This document shows, in pieces, positions 28,154-39,259 of a stretch of DNA of 64,000 bases. The notes under the pieces are model-generated. The model was not told the origin of the DNA and ran no database searches. It saw nothing but the letters and a program-made list of their open reading frames with translations. Within the stretch, counting starts at the first letter, position 1; each line of letters starts with the position of its first letter. Source of the stretch: Falsochrobactrum shanghaiense (lineage in GTDB: Bacteria > Pseudomonadota > Alphaproteobacteria > Rhizobiales > Rhizobiaceae); the NCBI RefSeq assembly GCF_003149535.1, contig NZ_QGDB01000001.1:372001-436000 (forward strand). Direction: 5' to 3'. The position numbers and the translations under genes were made by a program.

Positions 28154-28810
28154 ATGTTTCTGCTGCGCCGCCATATGTCGTTTTATCTTGCGGCCCTTGG
28201 CGGCGCAGCAGCCTTCATCATTGCGTGGATTGCGGGCAGTCCGCCTGCCGCAGTCATCGGGGCGAACTGCTTCTTCGTGCTTTATCTGGTTTTGACGGTG
28301 GCAGCCCTGCCCCGGCTCAGTGCACCTTATCTCAAGAAGCATGCCGCAAGCACCGACGAACCGGTCTGGATCATCTTTCTGGTGACTTTCGCAACGGTGC
28401 TGGTCGCGGTCATCTCGCTGTTCATTCTCGTCAACCAGAAGCCGCAAGCCGATGTTTTTTCGCTGGTGATAACGCTCGCCTCCGTGCCGCTTGGCTGGTT
28501 CACCATCCATATGATGGCGGCGCTGCATTATGCGCATGAATATTGGCAGCCGGAAGCGCCTGCGGGCAATGATTCAAGCCATGCCAGCCGCCATCGCGGC
28601 GGCTTTGAATTTCCCGGAACGCCCGAACCTTCGGGCTGGGATTTTGCCTATTATGCCTATGTCATCGGCATGAGCGCGCAAACCTCCGATACGAGCGTTA
28701 CGACACCTGCCATGCGCAAGGTGACGCTGTTGCACAGCATCGTCTCGTTCTTCTTCAATACGGTTCTCGTCGCGGCGGCTGTCAATGTCGCGGTGGCGCT
28801 TGGAAATTAG
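28154..28810 (+). CDS. DUF1345 integral membrane protein in the formaldehyde cluster
   Basis: A 218-residue membrane protein with about five hydrophobic segments (near residues 8-25, 30-50, 75-95, 105-125 and 190-215). It has the DUF1345 features LHYAHEYW after the fourth segment and GWDFAYYAYVIGMSAQTSDTSV (two family blocks, GWDFAYYA and QTSDV-like QTSDTSV). Function is unknown. The ATG at 28154 follows GGGAG; the frame is open 31 codons upstream but overlaps frmA. Its place between frmA and fghA, with gaps of 55 and 9 bp, suggests expression with the detoxification enzymes; a transport or stress role is only inference. Confidence 0.8.
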   Translation: MFLLRRHMSFYLAALGGAAAFIIAWIAGSPPAAVIGANCFFVLYLVLTVAALPRLSAPYLKKHAASTDEPVWIIFLVTFATVLVAVISLFILVNQKPQADVFSLVITLASVPLGWFTIHMMAALHYAHEYWQPEAPAGNDSSHASRHRGGFEFPGTPEPSGWDFAYYAYVIGMSAQTSDTSVTTPAMRKVTLLHSIVSFFFNTVLVAAAVNVAVALGN

Positions 28811-28819
28811 GAGTTACTC

Positions 28820-29668
28820 ATGGAAACGATCTCGACCGCAAAAAGCTTTGGCGGAACGCAGGGCGTCTATCGCCACAAGAGCGAAGCCTGCCAATGCGAC
28901 ATGACCTTTTCCATCTTTCTGCCGCCACAGGCAAAAGACGGGCCGGTCCCGGTGCTCTGGTATCTTTCCGGCCTGACATGCACGCACCAGAATGTGATGG
29001 ACAAGGGCGAATATCGCCAAATGGCCGCAGAACTGGGAATTGCCGTTATTTGCCCCGATACGAGCCCGCGCGGCGATGATATTCCGGATGAGCCGGACAA
29101 TTGGCAATTTGGCAAGGGCGCGGGCTTTTACGTCGATGCGACGCAAGCGCCGTTTGCCAAAAACTATCAGATGTACAGCTATATCACGCAGGAACTGACC
29201 GAGCTTGTAGCGGAAAAATTTCCGCTCGATATGTCGCGGCAGGGGATTACCGGCCATTCCATGGGTGGCCATGGCGCCCTGACGATTGCGCTGAAAAATC
29301 CCGACCGCTTCAAATCGGTTTCGGCTTTCGCGCCCATCGTGCAGCCATCAACCGCCGACTGGTCGCGGCCTGCGCTGGAGAAATATCTTGGGCCGGAAGA
29401 GCGCTCATGGCGTCCCTATGATGCGACGCTGCTGATCGAGGATGGTTATCGGTTCCCGGAAATTCTGGTGGATCAAGGCACAGCGGACGGCTTTCTCGAT
29501 GAGGGCCTGCGCCCATGGCTTTTGGAAGAAGCCTGCAAGAAAGCCGGTATTCCGCTCACGCTCAATATGCGCGAGGGCTATGACCACTCCTATTTCTTCA
29601 TCTCAACCTTCATGGGCGATCATCTGCGCTGGCATTCCGAACGGCTTCTTAGAGCGGTTCCTGTTTAA
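28820..29668 (+). CDS. fghA: S-formylglutathione hydrolase
   Basis: Hydrolyses S-formylglutathione to formate and glutathione, completing the route started by FrmA. The 282-residue alpha/beta-hydrolase of the esterase D family has the nucleophile elbow GHSMGGHGAL (Ser about 147), catalytic Asp in VDQGTADGFL (about 224) and His in YDHSYFFIS (about 256). The oxyanion region is LWYLSGLTCTHQN. The start is 9 bp after the DUF1345 gene. The last codons (RAVPV and stop) lie inside an intergenic repeat element that runs on to the stop codon of the convergent P450 gene. Confidence 0.97.
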   Translation: METISTAKSFGGTQGVYRHKSEACQCDMTFSIFLPPQAKDGPVPVLWYLSGLTCTHQNVMDKGEYRQMAAELGIAVICPDTSPRGDDIPDEPDNWQFGKGAGFYVDATQAPFAKNYQMYSYITQELTELVAEKFPLDMSRQGITGHSMGGHGALTIALKNPDRFKSVSAFAPIVQPSTADWSRPALEKYLGPEERSWRPYDATLLIEDGYRFPEILVDQGTADGFLDEGLRPWLLEEACKKAGIPLTLNMREGYDHSYFFISTFMGDHLRWHSERLLRAVPV

Positions 29669-29752
29669 ACAGAATCGCTGGAACCGCTCCAAACCTTTAT
29701 TATCGCATTATCCGACGCAAAACCGTTTCACACTTTTGCTGGAAATGCTCTA
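29652..29752. repeat. Intergenic hairpin repeat, copy B, spanning two stop codons
   Basis: Stem GAGCGGTTCC (29652-29661) / GGAACCGCTC (29680-29689) encloses the palindrome CTGTTTAAACAG (29661-29672), which contains the fghA stop. The family module GCAAAA (29717-29722) / TTTTGC (29734-29739) follows and the element ends at GCTCTA, giving the P450 stop. Probably also a bidirectional terminator. Confidence 0.8.
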
Positions 29753-31147
29753 GTAGCGCTTGACCACCCTCATCGGCAAGCCGCCCTGCGGCTGGGTCGT
29801 CAGCTTCTGCACCGGCCACGGTTTCGTTGTTTCCAGCACCTCGAAGCGGTGGCCGTCAAGCAATGTCGCAAGCGCAATGACGGCCTCCTGAAGTGCAAAA
29901 CTTGAGCCGATGCACACGCGCGGGCCTGCGCCGAAGGGCAGATATTGGAAGCGGTCGATCCGCTCGCGGTTTTCCGGCCAGAAGCGCTGCGGCATGAAGG
30001 CATCGGGCTGCTCCCAATAAAGCCTATGGCGATGAATGACCCAGGGCATCACCAGAATGGTGGTGCCTTTTTCAATCTTGAGATCGCCATAGCTGTCATC
30101 GGTCGCAGCTTCGCGATTGATCGAAGGCGCTGGCGGATAAAGCCGCATCGCCTCTTCAAAAGCCGCACGGGTGAAGGGCAGTTTCGCCAGCCATTCATGC
30201 GGCGGCAGATCGCGTCCGCCCTGTGCGAAAAATCCATCGATTTCCGCCTCGACCTTTTCGCGCTCCTGCGGGGCCTTGGCGAGCAGGAAGAGCGTCCAGC
30301 CAAGAGCACGGGCGGTGGTCTCATGCCCTGCACCGATGAAGGTGATGATGTTGTCCTCGATCTCGGCACGGCTTAGTCCATCCGGCCCTTCGGCACGCAG
30401 AAGCAGCGTCAGGAAATCATTGGGCACATCCTCGCCCCTCTCCATGCGCTCTTTACGCAGCGCCATGGTTTCAGCGACGAGTTCGCGGAAAAAGCCCAGC
30501 GATTGCTGGCCACGCAGGCGGGTGAGGCGTGGCATCCAGTCGGGAAATCCCAGCAGATCGAAAGGATCGACACGGCCCATGGTTTCAAACAGCTTGTCGA
30601 TCTGACGAGCGAAATCGTTGGGATCGCCTGCAATCTCGCCGGAAAACAGCGTTTCAGCCAGAATGTCATAGGTCAGCAATGTCATGTCATGCGCAATATC
30701 GGTGATGGTGCCGCTGGTCTTGTAACGCTCGCAAAACCGCTCGGAGCACGCGCGCATGGCCTGCGCAAAGCCGCCAATATGGCGCGGCGTGAAAACGGGC
30801 GCCATGGCCTTGCGCGAACGTTTCCAGACCTGCCCTTCGGCGGTCAGGAGGCCGTCGCGCAATATGGGCCGCAGCACGCGCTGGCGGATGGCCGACATGG
30901 GGTAATTGGCAGCGTTGTCCACCAGAACATGGCGGATCAGGCCCGGATCATTGGCGATGATCGTCTTCATGCCGAACCAGCTTACCTTGACCCATGGCTC
31001 GTTATAGGAAGGTTCGCCCCAGAGTTCGAGCGGATTGCGATAGACCACGCGCATCATTTCGAAGCGACCGACCGGCTTTTCGCGCGGTCGCGGCGCAGGC
31101 GGCACAAAAGGCGTCGGATTCTGCATCATTGCGGCGGCTGCTTCCAT
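29750..31147 (-). CDS. Cytochrome P450
   Basis: A 465-residue haem-thiolate monooxygenase without a membrane anchor. The I-helix motif GAGHETTA lies near residue 275, the K-helix ExxR is in EEAMRLYPPAP, and the haem ligand Cys is at about 409 in FGAGPRVCIGSSFAL. The substrate cannot be told from sequence, and no ferredoxin or reductase gene lies nearby. The start at 31147 is set by AGGAGG seven bases upstream; the frame remains open to 31537 but that part would overlap gyrB. It is divergent from gyrB and convergent with fghA. Confidence 0.93.
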   Translation of the reverse strand: MEAAAAMMQNPTPFVPPAPRPREKPVGRFEMMRVVYRNPLELWGEPSYNEPWVKVSWFGMKTIIANDPGLIRHVLVDNAANYPMSAIRQRVLRPILRDGLLTAEGQVWKRSRKAMAPVFTPRHIGGFAQAMRACSERFCERYKTSGTITDIAHDMTLLTYDILAETLFSGEIAGDPNDFARQIDKLFETMGRVDPFDLLGFPDWMPRLTRLRGQQSLGFFRELVAETMALRKERMERGEDVPNDFLTLLLRAEGPDGLSRAEIEDNIITFIGAGHETTARALGWTLFLLAKAPQEREKVEAEIDGFFAQGGRDLPPHEWLAKLPFTRAAFEEAMRLYPPAPSINREAATDDSYGDLKIEKGTTILVMPWVIHRHRLYWEQPDAFMPQRFWPENRERIDRFQYLPFGAGPRVCIGSSFALQEAVIALATLLDGHRFEVLETTKPWPVQKLTTQPQGGLPMRVVKRY

Positions 31148-31292
31148 CAAGCGTTCCTCCTGTGGCAAGAAGTTCGAATGCCCATTGTGACGATATAAGC
31201 GGCAATTGTGGCGTATCCAGATGCGCCGGGCCAACGCCGCCGCCGATATGAGGCCAAACCATCGGAATCCCCGGCAAAATAGCCCTGAAAAC

Positions 31293-33860
<2,568 letters not shown>

Positions 33861-33864
33861 TACG

Positions 33865-33894
33865 AAAAGCCCCGGAAATCCGGGGCTTTTCTTT
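33865..33894. terminator. Bidirectional terminator gyrB / DEAD-box helicase
   Basis: An 11-bp stem AAAAGCCCCGG (33865-33875), AAAT loop, CCGGGGCTTTT (33880-33890), followed by CTTTT. It is flanked by T-rich sequence on both strands and lies between two convergent genes. Confidence 0.9.
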
Positions 33895-33905
33895 TGGGCC
33901 TTGCC

Positions 33906-35684
33906 TTATTCGCCGCGGCGCTTTTTGCTGCCGTCGAATTTCTTGCCGGGCTTCTTGAAATCGCCCTTGAACTTGTCGCCGCGCGGCTTGAAGCTGCCCT
34001 TGCCTTCACGCGGGGCAGCGTCACCGCCAGCACCCGCCACAGCCGTACGGATCACCAGACCCTTTTCGCCGGTGCCGCGCTCTTCGACCGACCGGCGGAA
34101 CTGATCGGCCTTGGAGGATGAGATTTCAAAACGGGTTTCGTTATCGAATATCTTGATCGATCCGACATCGCGCTTGGAGACATCGCCTGCCTTGCAGATA
34201 AGCGGCAGCAGCCATTTGGGATCGGCGCGATGCTTGCGGCCAGCGGAAACCGAGAACCACACGCCATCAAAGCGGGCATTGCGGTCGAAGCGCTCACCCG
34301 GCTCCCCCCGTTCAAAGCGCTCGCCCCTGTCGAAACGCTCTTTGGGCTTTTTGCCGCCGACCGGATGGACCGGCGCATCGGAGACTTCTTCCGCCGCAGG
34401 GAAGGCTGCGAGTTCGCGATTGAGGAATGCGCTCGCGATCTGTTCCGGCGTATAGCGCTCCATCAGCGCTTTGAGCAGGTCCTGATGTTCCTCTTCAACC
34501 GGCTGGTTGAAGGCTTCGCTGTTGAGGATGCGCTCGTTGTTCTTGGCCTGTACGGCTGCAATGCCGGGAGCAGGCACGGTCTGCGCGTCAAGTTTTGCCA
34601 TATGCAGAAGGCGTTCGGCAGTGCGGCGGCGCGAGAACGGCACAACGAGAACGCAGGTTCCCTTGCGACCAGCGCGACCCGTGCGGCCCGAGCGGTGCAG
34701 CATGGTTTCGGCATTGGTCGGAAGATCGGCATGAATGACCAGATCGAGATTGGGCAGATCGATGCCGCGCGCGGCAACGTCGGTTGCCACGCAAACGCGG
34801 GCACGGCCATCGCGCATGGCCTGAAGCGCATTGTTGCGTTCGGCCTGACTCAACTCGCCTGAAAGCGCCACCACCGCAAAGCCGCGATTGGACAGGCGGC
34901 TTGCCATGTGCTTCACCGCTTCGCGCGTCGAGCAGAAAATGATCGAGTTTTGCGCATCGTAATAAAGCAGCGTGTTGATGATTGCATGGTCGCGCTCATG
35001 CGGCGGAACCGGCATGGCGAAATAATCGATGTCGGCGTGTTGGCCCGCCTCGCCCGCTGCCGAAATGCGCAGCGCATCGCGCTGAAACCGCTTGGCAAGC
35101 TGGGCAATCGGCTTTGGCACCGTTGCCGAGAACATCAGCGTGCGGCGATCAGCCGGCGCTTCACCGAGGATGAATTCAAGGTCTTCACGAAAGCCCATAT
35201 CGAGCATTTCGTCGGCTTCATCGAGCACGACAACCCGCAGCGCCGACATATCGAGCGCCGAACGGGTAATATGGTCGCGCAAGCGGCCCGGCGTACCCAC
35301 GACGATATGCGAACCGCGCTCCAGTGCCCGGCGTTCGCTGCGAATATCCATGCCGCCGACGCAGGACGCAATGCGCGCGCCGGTATCGGCATAGAGCCAT
35401 TCGAGTTCGCGGCGCACCTGAAGCGCCAGTTCGCGCGTCGGCGCGATAATCATGGCAAGCGGGGCTTCGGGATTATCGAAGCGCAGTTCGTCGCCAAGGA
35501 TGGTGGAAGCCATGGCAAGACCGAATGCAACGGTTTTGCCGGAGCCGGTTTGCGCGGAAACGAGCAGGTCGGCATCAAGCGTTTCGGGAGCCAGAACGGC
35601 ATTCTGGACAGCAGTGAGCGTATTATAACCGCGAGCGGCTATTGCCCCGGAAAGAGCCGGAGCGATGGTTTCAGGCAAGGACAT
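33906..35684 (-). CDS. DEAD-box ATP-dependent RNA helicase (CsdA/DbpA type)
   Basis: A 592-residue RNA helicase. Motifs: Q-motif region YNTLTAVQ, Walker A AQTGSGKT (44-51), PTRELA, DEAD in VVLDEADEMLDMGF (about 155), SAT in MFSATVP, and HRSGRTGRAGRKG (motif VI). Beyond the two RecA domains there is an acidic and arginine-rich spacer with RFDRGERFERGEPGER. A DbpA-type RNA-binding domain follows (VWFSVSAGRKHRADPKWLLPLI and VGSIKIFDNETRFEIS), then a Gly/Lys-rich tail (KPRGDKFKGDFKKPG). Related proteins help ribosome assembly and mRNA turnover at low temperature. Divergence point with polA is not shared: both read leftward. Confidence 0.93.
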   Translation of the reverse strand: MSLPETIAPALSGAIAARGYNTLTAVQNAVLAPETLDADLLVSAQTGSGKTVAFGLAMASTILGDELRFDNPEAPLAMIIAPTRELALQVRRELEWLYADTGARIASCVGGMDIRSERRALERGSHIVVGTPGRLRDHITRSALDMSALRVVVLDEADEMLDMGFREDLEFILGEAPADRRTLMFSATVPKPIAQLAKRFQRDALRISAAGEAGQHADIDYFAMPVPPHERDHAIINTLLYYDAQNSIIFCSTREAVKHMASRLSNRGFAVVALSGELSQAERNNALQAMRDGRARVCVATDVAARGIDLPNLDLVIHADLPTNAETMLHRSGRTGRAGRKGTCVLVVPFSRRRTAERLLHMAKLDAQTVPAPGIAAVQAKNNERILNSEAFNQPVEEEHQDLLKALMERYTPEQIASAFLNRELAAFPAAEEVSDAPVHPVGGKKPKERFDRGERFERGEPGERFDRNARFDGVWFSVSAGRKHRADPKWLLPLICKAGDVSKRDVGSIKIFDNETRFEISSSKADQFRRSVEERGTGEKGLVIRTAVAGAGGDAAPREGKGSFKPRGDKFKGDFKKPGKKFDGSKKRRGE

Positions 35685-35823
35685 GAATAACTTTCAAAAA
35701 AGCTTCTCAAGTCGCATACCCATTGGCCGTAAATCTAATGTTCACGGCCCCCGACGACTAACGAAGCAACAGAATTGCGCTTTTCCTATAGCGTCAGGAC
35801 GTTCAGGTCAACCAGAACAGTGT

Positions 35824-38748
35824 TTAATGTGCCTCATCCCAGTTATGCGCTGCACGCGCATCGACATGCAATGGCACCGCAAGCGACACGGCGGGCATGG
35901 CCGCGTTTTCCATGACATGGCGCACCACGGGAATGGTTTTTTCCACCTCGTCTTCGGACACTTCAAAGATCAGTTCGTCATGCACCTGCAACAACATGCG
36001 CGCGGAGAGTTTCTCCTTCTCCAGCGCATCCTCCATGCGGATCATGGCGCGGCGGATAATATCCGCCGCTGACCCTTGAATGGGCGCATTGATGGCGGCG
36101 CGCTCGTTGAAAGCACGCACCTGCGCATTGGATGCCTTGATGTCGGGATAATGGGCGCGGCGACCGAATATGGTTTCTACATAACCATGCTCGCGGGCGA
36201 AAGCCTTGGTCGCTTCCATATAATCCCTGATGCCCGGAAAACGCTCGAAATAGGTCTTGATATATTGGCTCGCCTCTTCGCGCGGGATCGAAAGCTGATT
36301 GGCGAGACCAAAGGCGGAAATGCCGTAGATAATGCCGAAATTGATCGCCTTGGCGCGACGGCGCACTTCCGACGGCATGCCCTCCACCGGCACGCCGAAC
36401 ATTTCCGATGCCGTCATGGCATGAATGTCAACGCCATCGGCGAAAGCCTGCTTCAATTGCGCAATATCGGCCACATGGGCAAGCACGCGCAGTTCGATCT
36501 GGCTGTAGTCGGCGGAAATCAGCCTGTTGCCCGGCTCGGCAATGAAAGCCGTCCTGATCTTGCGTCCTTCGGCGGTGCGTACCGGAATATTCTGCAAGTT
36601 GGGATCGGACGACGACAGACGCCCCGTCGAAGTCGATGCCATCGCATAGGAAGTATGCACGCGCTTGGTCTGCGGGTTGATGAAACCGGGCAGCGCGTCG
36701 GTATAGGTCGATTTAAGCTTGGTTATCTGGCGCCAATCGACAATCTTGCGCGGCAATGGATGGCCCGCGGCGGCAAGTTCTTCAAGCACCTGCGCGGAGG
36801 TCGACCATTGGCCCGTCTTGGTCTTGGATGCACCCGGCAATCCCATTTTTCCGAACAATATATCGCCAAGCTGCTTGGGCGAGCCGATGGTGAATTTCTC
36901 ACCCGCCAATTCGTAAATCTCATCCTCGAAAGCTGCTGCGGCCTGCGCCAGATCGCCGGAAAGCCGGGACAATACTTGCCGGTCCACCGAGATGCCGCGT
37001 TCTTCCATGCGCGCCAGAACATCGACCAGCGGGCGTTCAAGCCGTTCATAGACGGACATCAGCCCTTCCGCAGCAAGACGCGGTTTCAGCACCTGCCACA
37101 GACGCAATGTCACATCGGCGTCTTCGCCCGCATAGGCGGTGGCGCGCTCTATATCGACCATATCGAAGGTCACGGCACTTCTGCCGCTGCCTGCCACATC
37201 CTTATAGGGAATGGTTGCATGGCCGAGCCAGCGTTCGGCCAGCGGGTCCATGCCATGTCCGCCACTGCCTGCATCCAGCACATAGGAAATCAGCATCGTA
37301 TCATCGAAAGACACGGTATTGATGCCTTGGCGGCGCATGATGAGCCAGTCATATTTCATATTCTGCGCGATCTTGAGAACGGATGCGTCCTCAAGCACCG
37401 TTTTCAGGGCCGCCAGCGCTTCGTCAAGCGCGATCTGCCCTTCGACCAGCCCGCCACCCAGAAGATCGCCCGCCCCGGATTTGTGCTGGAGCGGCACATA
37501 ACAGGCCTTGCCGGGCGCAAGGGCCAGCGAAAAGCCGATCAGCTCCGCCTGCATCGGGTCGAGCGAATTGGTTTCAGTGTCAAAAGCGACAAGGCCATTT
37601 TCGACTGCCTCGGCCAGCCATTGCTTCAGCGTGTCGAGATCGCGAATGCATGTATAGGCGCTGGTATCGATCTTTTGCGCCAGCCCATCATATGCACGCT
37701 TTTGCGCCAGAGCAGCCGGTGTATAGCCATCGGTAGCAACAGGAGTGTCGGCAGAGGCCGCTTGCGGTGCCTCTCCTTCCGGTACATCGACATCCGGGCC
37801 ATGGGCATCCGCGCCCCATTCAGTCTCGACATGGGACGGCTCGACCGCCGATGCATCCGTATCGGTTGCCTCGGCCACGCGGCGGGTGAGCGTGGTGAAT
37901 TCCATCGCCTTGAGAAAGCCAATGAGCCGGGGTCCGTCCTGCGGCTCCAGCACCAGCGCATCGAGCGGAACGTCAAGCGGAACGTCGGTTTTAAGCGTGA
38001 CAAGCTGGCGCGACAGTTTGGTCTGCTCGGCAAAGGCTAAGATATTCTCGCGGCGCTTGTTCTGCTTGATTTCGCTTGCGCGCATAAGCAGCGTATCAAG
38101 ATCGCCATATTCTTCGAGCAATTGCGCTGCCGTCTTGGGTCCGATGCCGGGAATGCCGGGAATATTGTCGGTGCTGTCGCCGGTCAGCGATTGCAGGTCG
38201 ATCATCTTTTCCGGCGCAACGCCCCATTTCTCAATGACGTCCGGAATGGAAATCTGCTTGTCCTTCATGCCGTCATACATGGAGACTAACGGCGTCACCA
38301 GTTGCATGAGGTCCTTGTCGGAAGAAACGATGGTGACATCGCCGCCCGCCTGCTCGGCAAGGCGTGCATAGGTCGCAATCAGATCATCCGCTTCAAAACC
38401 CTGTTTTTCGATGCAGGGCAGATTGAAGGCGCGGGTCGCCTGCCGGATCAGGCCGAATTGCGGAATGAGGTCTTCAGGCGGGGCGGTGCGATTGGCCTTA
38501 TATTCGGGATAAAGCTCATTGCGGAACGTCTTAGACGAGTAGTCGAAGATGACGGCAAAATGGGTGGGGGCTACGCCCACATCCGTATTGCGCGCATCCT
38601 TGAGCAATTTCCAGAGCATATTGCAGAAGCCTGCAACGGCACCAACCGGCAGGCCGTCAGACTTGCGCGTCAAGGGCGGCAGGGCGTGATAGGCACGGAA
38701 AATATAGCCCGAGCCGTCAACCAGAAATAGATGATCGCCTTTTTTCAT
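35824..38748 (-). CDS. polA: DNA polymerase I
   Basis: A 974-residue repair and Okazaki-fragment polymerase with all three domains. The 5'-3' exonuclease begins at the N-terminus (LVDGSGYIFRAYHAL) with the helix-hairpin motif GIPGIGPKTAAQLL. A proofreading 3'-5' exonuclease domain keeps DTETNSLDPM (about 391) and further acidic residues. The polymerase domain has motif A DYSQIELRVLAH (about 746), the O-helix RRAKAINFGIIYG and motif C QVHDELIFEV (about 921). An acidic, low-complexity insert (DVDVPEGEAPQAA, near 325) separates the first two domains. The start is ATG 38748 after GGATAAGG; the frame stays open 11 codons further. Confidence 0.97.
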   Translation of the reverse strand: MKKGDHLFLVDGSGYIFRAYHALPPLTRKSDGLPVGAVAGFCNMLWKLLKDARNTDVGVAPTHFAVIFDYSSKTFRNELYPEYKANRTAPPEDLIPQFGLIRQATRAFNLPCIEKQGFEADDLIATYARLAEQAGGDVTIVSSDKDLMQLVTPLVSMYDGMKDKQISIPDVIEKWGVAPEKMIDLQSLTGDSTDNIPGIPGIGPKTAAQLLEEYGDLDTLLMRASEIKQNKRRENILAFAEQTKLSRQLVTLKTDVPLDVPLDALVLEPQDGPRLIGFLKAMEFTTLTRRVAEATDTDASAVEPSHVETEWGADAHGPDVDVPEGEAPQAASADTPVATDGYTPAALAQKRAYDGLAQKIDTSAYTCIRDLDTLKQWLAEAVENGLVAFDTETNSLDPMQAELIGFSLALAPGKACYVPLQHKSGAGDLLGGGLVEGQIALDEALAALKTVLEDASVLKIAQNMKYDWLIMRRQGINTVSFDDTMLISYVLDAGSGGHGMDPLAERWLGHATIPYKDVAGSGRSAVTFDMVDIERATAYAGEDADVTLRLWQVLKPRLAAEGLMSVYERLERPLVDVLARMEERGISVDRQVLSRLSGDLAQAAAAFEDEIYELAGEKFTIGSPKQLGDILFGKMGLPGASKTKTGQWSTSAQVLEELAAAGHPLPRKIVDWRQITKLKSTYTDALPGFINPQTKRVHTSYAMASTSTGRLSSSDPNLQNIPVRTAEGRKIRTAFIAEPGNRLISADYSQIELRVLAHVADIAQLKQAFADGVDIHAMTASEMFGVPVEGMPSEVRRRAKAINFGIIYGISAFGLANQLSIPREEASQYIKTYFERFPGIRDYMEATKAFAREHGYVETIFGRRAHYPDIKASNAQVRAFNERAAINAPIQGSAADIIRRAMIRMEDALEKEKLSARMLLQVHDELIFEVSEDEVEKTIPVVRHVMENAAMPAVSLAVPLHVDARAAHNWDEAH

Positions 38749-39259
38749 GCCTGCCTTATCCTTCCGCAATTGGGAACGCAAAACCGCTTCGCACTTTTGC
38801 TGAAATCACCTCAAGGCTTAAAGCAATGCGCGCATAAAGAAAACCGGCATGGGGGCCAGAGCAGCGCGCCATCCACTTGAAAGGCGCGGACCGTGCGTGG
38901 CCGCAACATAAAGCTCATCACACAATAACGTTTTTGTTACAGATTTGTAATCTTCCGTGCCCTTGAATAGCCACTTTTGAAGGGCCAAATCACGTCTATC
39001 GACAGTTCGTCGGTCGCCGGTTCTCCAACCCGTCCCCCGTTGGGTTCCGGCTGATGCGGCAGCCTCATTCCCCTCTCCGGGCTGCCGCTTTGAGTGTAGT
39101 GATATGGCCGTTGTGGTATACCCTCACCACAACGGTCAATCATTTTCGGGCATTTCCGGGCATCTTCAGAGCTGGGATTCCGCTGCAATTTAGGTTTCTT
39201 CTTGGCGATGCTGGTTGTAATCTGCCGCCAGTTTCATGAATCGCAGGCAGGCAAATCCC
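38749..39259. other. Divergent intergenic region polA / M20 peptidase with repeat fragment and hairpins
   Basis: A 511-bp gap. At 38778-38800 lies a truncated copy of the intergenic repeat module (GCAAAA, loop with CCGCTTCGCAC, TTTTGC). Between 39017 and 39136 there are three successive hairpins, described separately. No coding frame is convincing: a minus-strand frame of 83 codons (38937-39188) runs through the hairpins and shows no recognisable domain. Confidence 0.6.
39017..39136. other. Hairpin cluster, candidate structured leader or small RNA
   Basis: Three stems in 120 bp: CCGG..AACCC (39017-39031) with GGGTTCCGG (39042-39050); CGGCAGCC (39057-39064) with GGCTGCCG (39080-39087), 8 bp perfect; CCGTTGTGGT (39108-39117) with ACCACAACGG (39126-39135), 10 bp perfect with an 8-nt loop. 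They end 124 bp before the M20 peptidase start. No known RNA family was recognised, and either strand could be transcribed. Confidence 0.4.

Noticed and set aside
36076..38040. 654-codon plus-strand frame across polA
   Set aside because: Antisense shadow of DNA polymerase I; no ribosome site and no recognisable domain.
38937..39188. 83-codon minus-strand frame between polA and the M20 gene
   Set aside because: It runs through three hairpins, lacks a ribosome site and shows no domain; better seen as a structured non-coding stretch.
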